Of a stretch of 64,000 bases of DNA, positions 60,301 to 64,000 are shown in pieces (the stretch's first letter is position 1; every line of letters begins with the position of its first letter). A program made the position numbers and the translations under genes. The DNA is taken from assembly GCA_964036275.1 (NCBI GenBank), contig OZ038439.1:10558904-10622903 (forward strand), given 5' to 3'. The notes beneath the pieces were generated by a model that did not search any database, had not been told where the DNA came from, and worked only from the letters and a program-made list of their open reading frames with translations. The stretch is from Litoditis marina. Taxonomy: Eukaryota > Nematoda > Chromadorea > Rhabditida > Rhabditidae.

Positions 60301-62796
60301 ATGAGTTGATGCATTTTTCTTGTACGTAATATATGAAAATACTTTTTAGTGACCAGTTCTTTTCAAAGTCATGAACATCTAAGCTATACAGTATATACGT
60401 ATATACATCCTACATGAACGTACTCAACTCGAATAATCACCCGTTGCGTGAAATTGAAAAGTAAACCAACTTTCATAAAAAACATTTTGTCAAAGACAAG
60501 GTCCAAACTCCCGTACAAACTACCTGTATCCCAAAAACGGTTGCTAAAACGGGAAACAACCAATTGCCTACAGCCTACCACACTACTTCTCCAGTAGAGA
60601 AGTTCATGTATTTTCACAATAGTTATCAATAAAAAACAGCCGTTCCCACCTCTGATAGGGAAATTCGTCGGGTTGTTTCCCGTTTCCGAATCCAACCCGA
60701 TCCAGTACAATTCGGTCATCATCTGCATCCTCATCTTCCCCCTGGAAAAATCGATAAATAAATTTAAATCAAAAATCAATACAACAACACTTTTTGCAAT
60801 ATTGCCTAAATTGCTACAACCATTCCATTCAAGATTCAAAAAACGTGACTCGTGGCCGTGAAAAATAGAGACCCATTTTGGAACGAAAAAAAAGGTAGTA
60901 TCTTTCCACATTTCCAGCCAATAAGTACAAAGTTCAAGATGAAAGATGACAAAAACAACCTACCGTATCCATTTCTACGTCTGTGTCACTGTCCTCTTCC
61001 AATGAGATTCGGGAATACGAATGATTGGCCAACTTCACATACTTCCAACGATACGTATCTGTAAGAAGAGTAATTGAGCATACAACACACAACATTAAGG
61101 TACAACCCCGATTCAAGAAGCAATGGAATTTTCGATTAAAGTACGACGATTGTGGAGATCAAAAAGAGGATAAGTAGCCCACGAGCCCATTTTTTCACTG
61201 TTTATGGCGATTCAGGCAAGTTTCACAAGGTATTGAAAGAACTGGTGATAAATACAGGTACTACTTAATCATCCAACATCCAACCATCATCATTTCTTTT
61301 CAGAAATAACTATTCTGATGTTTTTCGCAGAACTAAAGCGTGTAATACAGTGATACTCAGCAACTCAGTCATGACCATCAACATCTAAAATAAATGCATT
61401 CAAGCTTCCTTTATAGTAAAACACCAATTCTTCCAAACAATCAATCTTCAATTATATAACCCCTCTCTGTCAGACTTTTTTTGAGTGATCTTATCAGTGC
61501 AAGTGCAACTGCCCTTGACCTTGGAAAACTGACGAAAACGCGAAACGGTTATCAACTAACAGCAAACAAACACAACAGCACGTAGTTTACTGATAGATGA
61601 TAGGAAAAACGAACAAAGGGAATTAAAGGTACTTAGTGTTTAGGCATGTTTTCTTCAGATTATTGGCTCTTTCCTAACGATATCGTTCACCCTCATTCAT
61701 ACGTAAAACACCTCCTTATTTTGATATTGACTGATTCTCACTTTTGCCCGATTTTGACCGGGGCATGCCCACTTTTTGGGGTAATGTTACAGATTCTCGG
61801 TGAAATTAAAAACATTTTGTGTTTTTCAATGAAACATGCATACTTTTTGGGGATGCTCATGCTCACTTTTTTCGACCTGATGTGAACCTTTTTTACGTAT
61901 GCCCTCATTCGCCAACAAAATCGGCGCTTGTTTCAGTTTACGCGATGCCGATGATCCCAATCCCAATGCATACTTTTCTGAGTGAAATTAAAACTTGGAG
62001 GTCTTCAAAATGAGAAAATCTCCAATATTCGGGCTACCGCGGTTTGAAAATTGTGATAACACCATCGGATAGACCATAGACACCAATAGAGACAGAATCT
62101 TCGAAATAAGCCAACCAGAAAGTCAGCTGATGTATAATTCAAATTCTGCAACCTTATCTTTGATTCCTCGATCTAAAAAGCCAATAGCTCGCAACAACTC
62201 ACTCGTGTTCAAAACATGGATATCGATCGGGCAGTCAGGGTCCATCGTCTCTCCACTACAGTAACCGCCGAACGAGTAGATCTGAAAAAAGTAAATGATG
62301 AAAAGGTGATTTCAATAATTTCGAAAAATTTTGTGCTAATTCATTTCAACAGTAACAGTACTGAACCAATTTGTAACCCAAATTACTCATTCGTAGTTCA
62401 AGAACTAGCTATTAGTGAATCATTCATAACAGAACTTGGCGTCCCCCTACAAGACCCTCAAGTTGAACTCCCACCCATCATCAATCAATACAGGTCTTAC
62501 TCAGAGCGTAATAGGGCAAACGTACCCTTTTCTTTTCAACTTTTCTCTCCATTAACCCTTTTGGAGTGCCACATATTATGTTTATGTGGAAAGTCACGTG
62601 TTCAATCGCGAATAAATTCTATTCTATTCTATTTTACACCGAGAAAATACAGCTTAGGTTCAAATCAAACTACACAAACTTTATAATTGAAAAGAAAAAA
62701 GTTCAAAAATTCAAACTTGGCGCCAACCTTGTCTCCAATAGCAACAGCGGCGTGATTCACGCGTCGCGGTCCCCCTTCTAGTGAAATGGTCCACAT
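54329..62796 (-). CDS. KLHDC3: Kelch-repeat protein, KLHDC3/Peas family
   Basis: Beta-propeller protein; in mammals KLHDC3 is a substrate receptor of a cullin-2 ubiquitin ligase and was found as testis Peas (C. elegans peas-1). Exons 62796-62728, 62281-62203, 61058-60964, 60741-60650, 60226-60126, 59228-59143, 58608-58507, 58042-57950, 57082-56959, 56428-56316, 55517-55429, 55030-54957, 54708-54621 and a tentative last exon 54356-54329 join in phase to about 410 aa. Start MWTISLEGGPRRVNHAAVA fits human MLRWTVHLEGGPRRVNHAAVA. Kelch GG pairs: IYSFGGY, AYVWGGRND, MYVFGGFEED, MYVFGGRSD, MYIFGGYLGS, VFLFGGT; also GRRSHSA and APCPRRRQC. Odd: an acidic insert (EEDSDTDVEMD, GEDEDADDD) between blades one and two. 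Other last exons are possible near 54410 and 54560. An acceptor lies about 30 nt upstream of the ATG. Confidence 0.92.
55571..55706. mobile_element. CACGTG MITE (family 1), copy
   Basis: ATACTAGAAGTAAATTTAAC at the left, TTGACTAACAGTGCATA at the right; inner AGTCACGTGAAG and TTTCATGTGACT. In KLHDC3 intron 10. Confidence 0.75.
57660..57905. repeat. GGTTCGG-rich inverted repeat, copy 2
   Basis: GTGAATTCCTTCCCGAACC start, CGGTTCGGGAATAAATT end, with AACCGAACC words facing GGTTCGGTT words. In KLHDC3 intron 8; related to 3035-3305. Confidence 0.75.
59756..59970. mobile_element. MITE with CATACACCGCCAAGG ends
   Basis: CATACACCGCCAAGGGCCTC at the left and GAGGCCTTGGCGGTGTATG at the right are reverse complements. 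Further inside, CGCGACCCC words repeat on one strand (59796, 59819, 59903). In KLHDC3 intron 5. Confidence 0.8.
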
Positions 62797-64000
62797 GGTA
62801 TGGGATGGATAGAGTAGAGAACACTGGAAATAGACATATAAATAGTTTGACTTCTCACGTGAAAAACTCTAGAAGAGCACGTGAATTCACTATTCACACG
62901 TAAATGAAGTAATCCCCAACCTAACTCTTTCCAATTATGACTAACAATAACAAATGAAACATCGTCTTCATATGAGATGTGAAATAGCAATTAGAGCTTA
63001 AAACAGGACGATAATGTGGACCAACCTCGTGTCAACGGTCCTTTAAACTGCAATTGAAAAACGTATTGTAGTTTAAAGGACTGAACCGTTACGAATGGAC
63101 CACATAATCGTTCTTCTTTAACACTTCGGAAAGATCGCACAACATGACAGTTATCCGTTGATATTTGGAAAAAACCACATAACCAACTTTCAACAATACA
63201 ACCTGTCACCTGGCAGGACTTGGAATCATTTTGAACACTCTCGCGTCTCTTATACTTGAGAATCCTAGAAAGCTTCACAAATAAGTACAAACTACAAACT
63301 TTCACGACTTTGCGATCAAAAGTGTTGTTTTCGCTCATTTTCCGCATTCATCTCATGTGACTCTACTAAATACTCGATAGGCGAAGTGGAGACTAAATGG
63401 ATGGTCTTCTCAATTATTCATGCCATTTCGCAATTCCTATTCACTCAAATGGGCGGAAGCAGAAAATAACAATGACTATTTATATGCCAGTTTTCCCAGA
63501 AAACCGGAAGTCAAAGAACAAAACAAAAGACCCGGAAATGAATTTGAATACTAAACAGCTTGACTATTCAAACATTCCCAATTCTATATTCTAGAAGAAA
63601 CAATCATGCAAATTGTTCCCTATAAAAATATTGTAATAACAAATGCAACACGTCAAAAGTCAAAACCCCTACTTTTGAGAGCAAACCGCCAGCATCTCAT
63701 GGCAATTGCTTATAATACAATATACACTACAAAATCATTTAAACACAAACAAACTTCAAAAAACGCACCTTATATGTATTTGACAGACAGTAGTTACTTT
63801 TCTCGGTGAGAATGGTATGTCCTTGTGATGTGACTCGCAACTACCTTCTACTACGAACCAACGAGATATCGATCTGAAATTGGAAACGAGTTAAGTCACC
63901 GTCGGTAACCGATCACTGAAGATTAGCTGATTAGTTCGATAACTGAAGATTAGCTGATTAGTTCGATAAAATAGTTGTAAGCTGAACGGTTGGATCAAAC
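62797..64000. other. KLHDC3 upstream region
   Basis: Holds a minus-strand acceptor TTTCCAG at about 62825, so a leader exon or trans-splice site is likely. 62999-63122 is a family-2 hairpin MITE. The final 120 bases contain a direct duplication of GAAGATTAGCTGATTAGTTC. No additional gene recognised. Confidence 0.45.
62999..63122. mobile_element. Hairpin MITE (family 2), copy 3
   Basis: AGGACGATAATGTGGACC faces GGACCACATAATCGTTCT; the inner TCCTTTAAACTGCAATTG faces TTGTAGTTTAAAGGACTG. The best-preserved copy. Confidence 0.8.

Overview
The window is animal genomic DNA, most likely a nematode close to Caenorhabditis. Genes are split into many small exons with GT donors, and most acceptors read TTTTCAG or TTTCCAG, the typical nematode consensus. 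There is a TWK-type two-pore potassium channel, and the DNA between exons is packed with short inverted-repeat elements. No bacterial, viral or CRISPR features were seen. All gene models were built by hand, by reading exons and splice phases; no database search was run.

Layout: (1) 1-1.73 kb, plus strand: the last three exons of an alkaline phosphatase, cut off upstream by a dispersed repeat. (2) 3.6-12.15 kb, minus strand: an intact 15-exon alkaline phosphatase (ALP-A, 528 aa) with a signal peptide and a GPI-type tail. (3) 13.2-15.2 kb, minus strand: an SGNH hydrolase domain like the C-terminal domain of nematode OAC acyltransferases. Its upstream part is not resolved. (4) 15.2-23.3 kb: a 123-bp dimeric satellite, G-runs and three repeats of exon-like blocks. 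(5) 23.4-31.2 kb, minus strand: a second alkaline phosphatase (ALP-B) with the same exon plan, but with a damaged splice donor after exon 8. (6) 31.2-41.4 kb: no convincing gene, but MITEs, hairpins, CT/GA tracts and a (TAAG)n microsatellite of about 354 bp. (7) 41.4-48.05 kb, plus strand: a TWIK-like potassium channel with two alternative first-exon sets, each coding a different TM1 and cap. (8) 49.4-53.06 kb, minus strand: an RCE1 CAAX protease (281 aa). (9) 54.3-62.8 kb, minus strand: a KLHDC3/Peas kelch protein (about 410 aa). The channel and RCE1 genes converge at 48.1-49.4 kb; RCE1 and KLHDC3 point the same way, 1.27 kb apart.

The genes do not form one pathway. The two phosphatases and the inverted fragment record local duplication. 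The most interesting points are: the alternative TM1 exons of the channel; the G-to-T change at an otherwise perfect donor of ALP-B; the loss of the third-metal-site Asp/His in both phosphatases; protein C-termini that run into mobile-element ends (SGNH gene and ALP fragment); and the many repeat families shared between introns and intergenic DNA.
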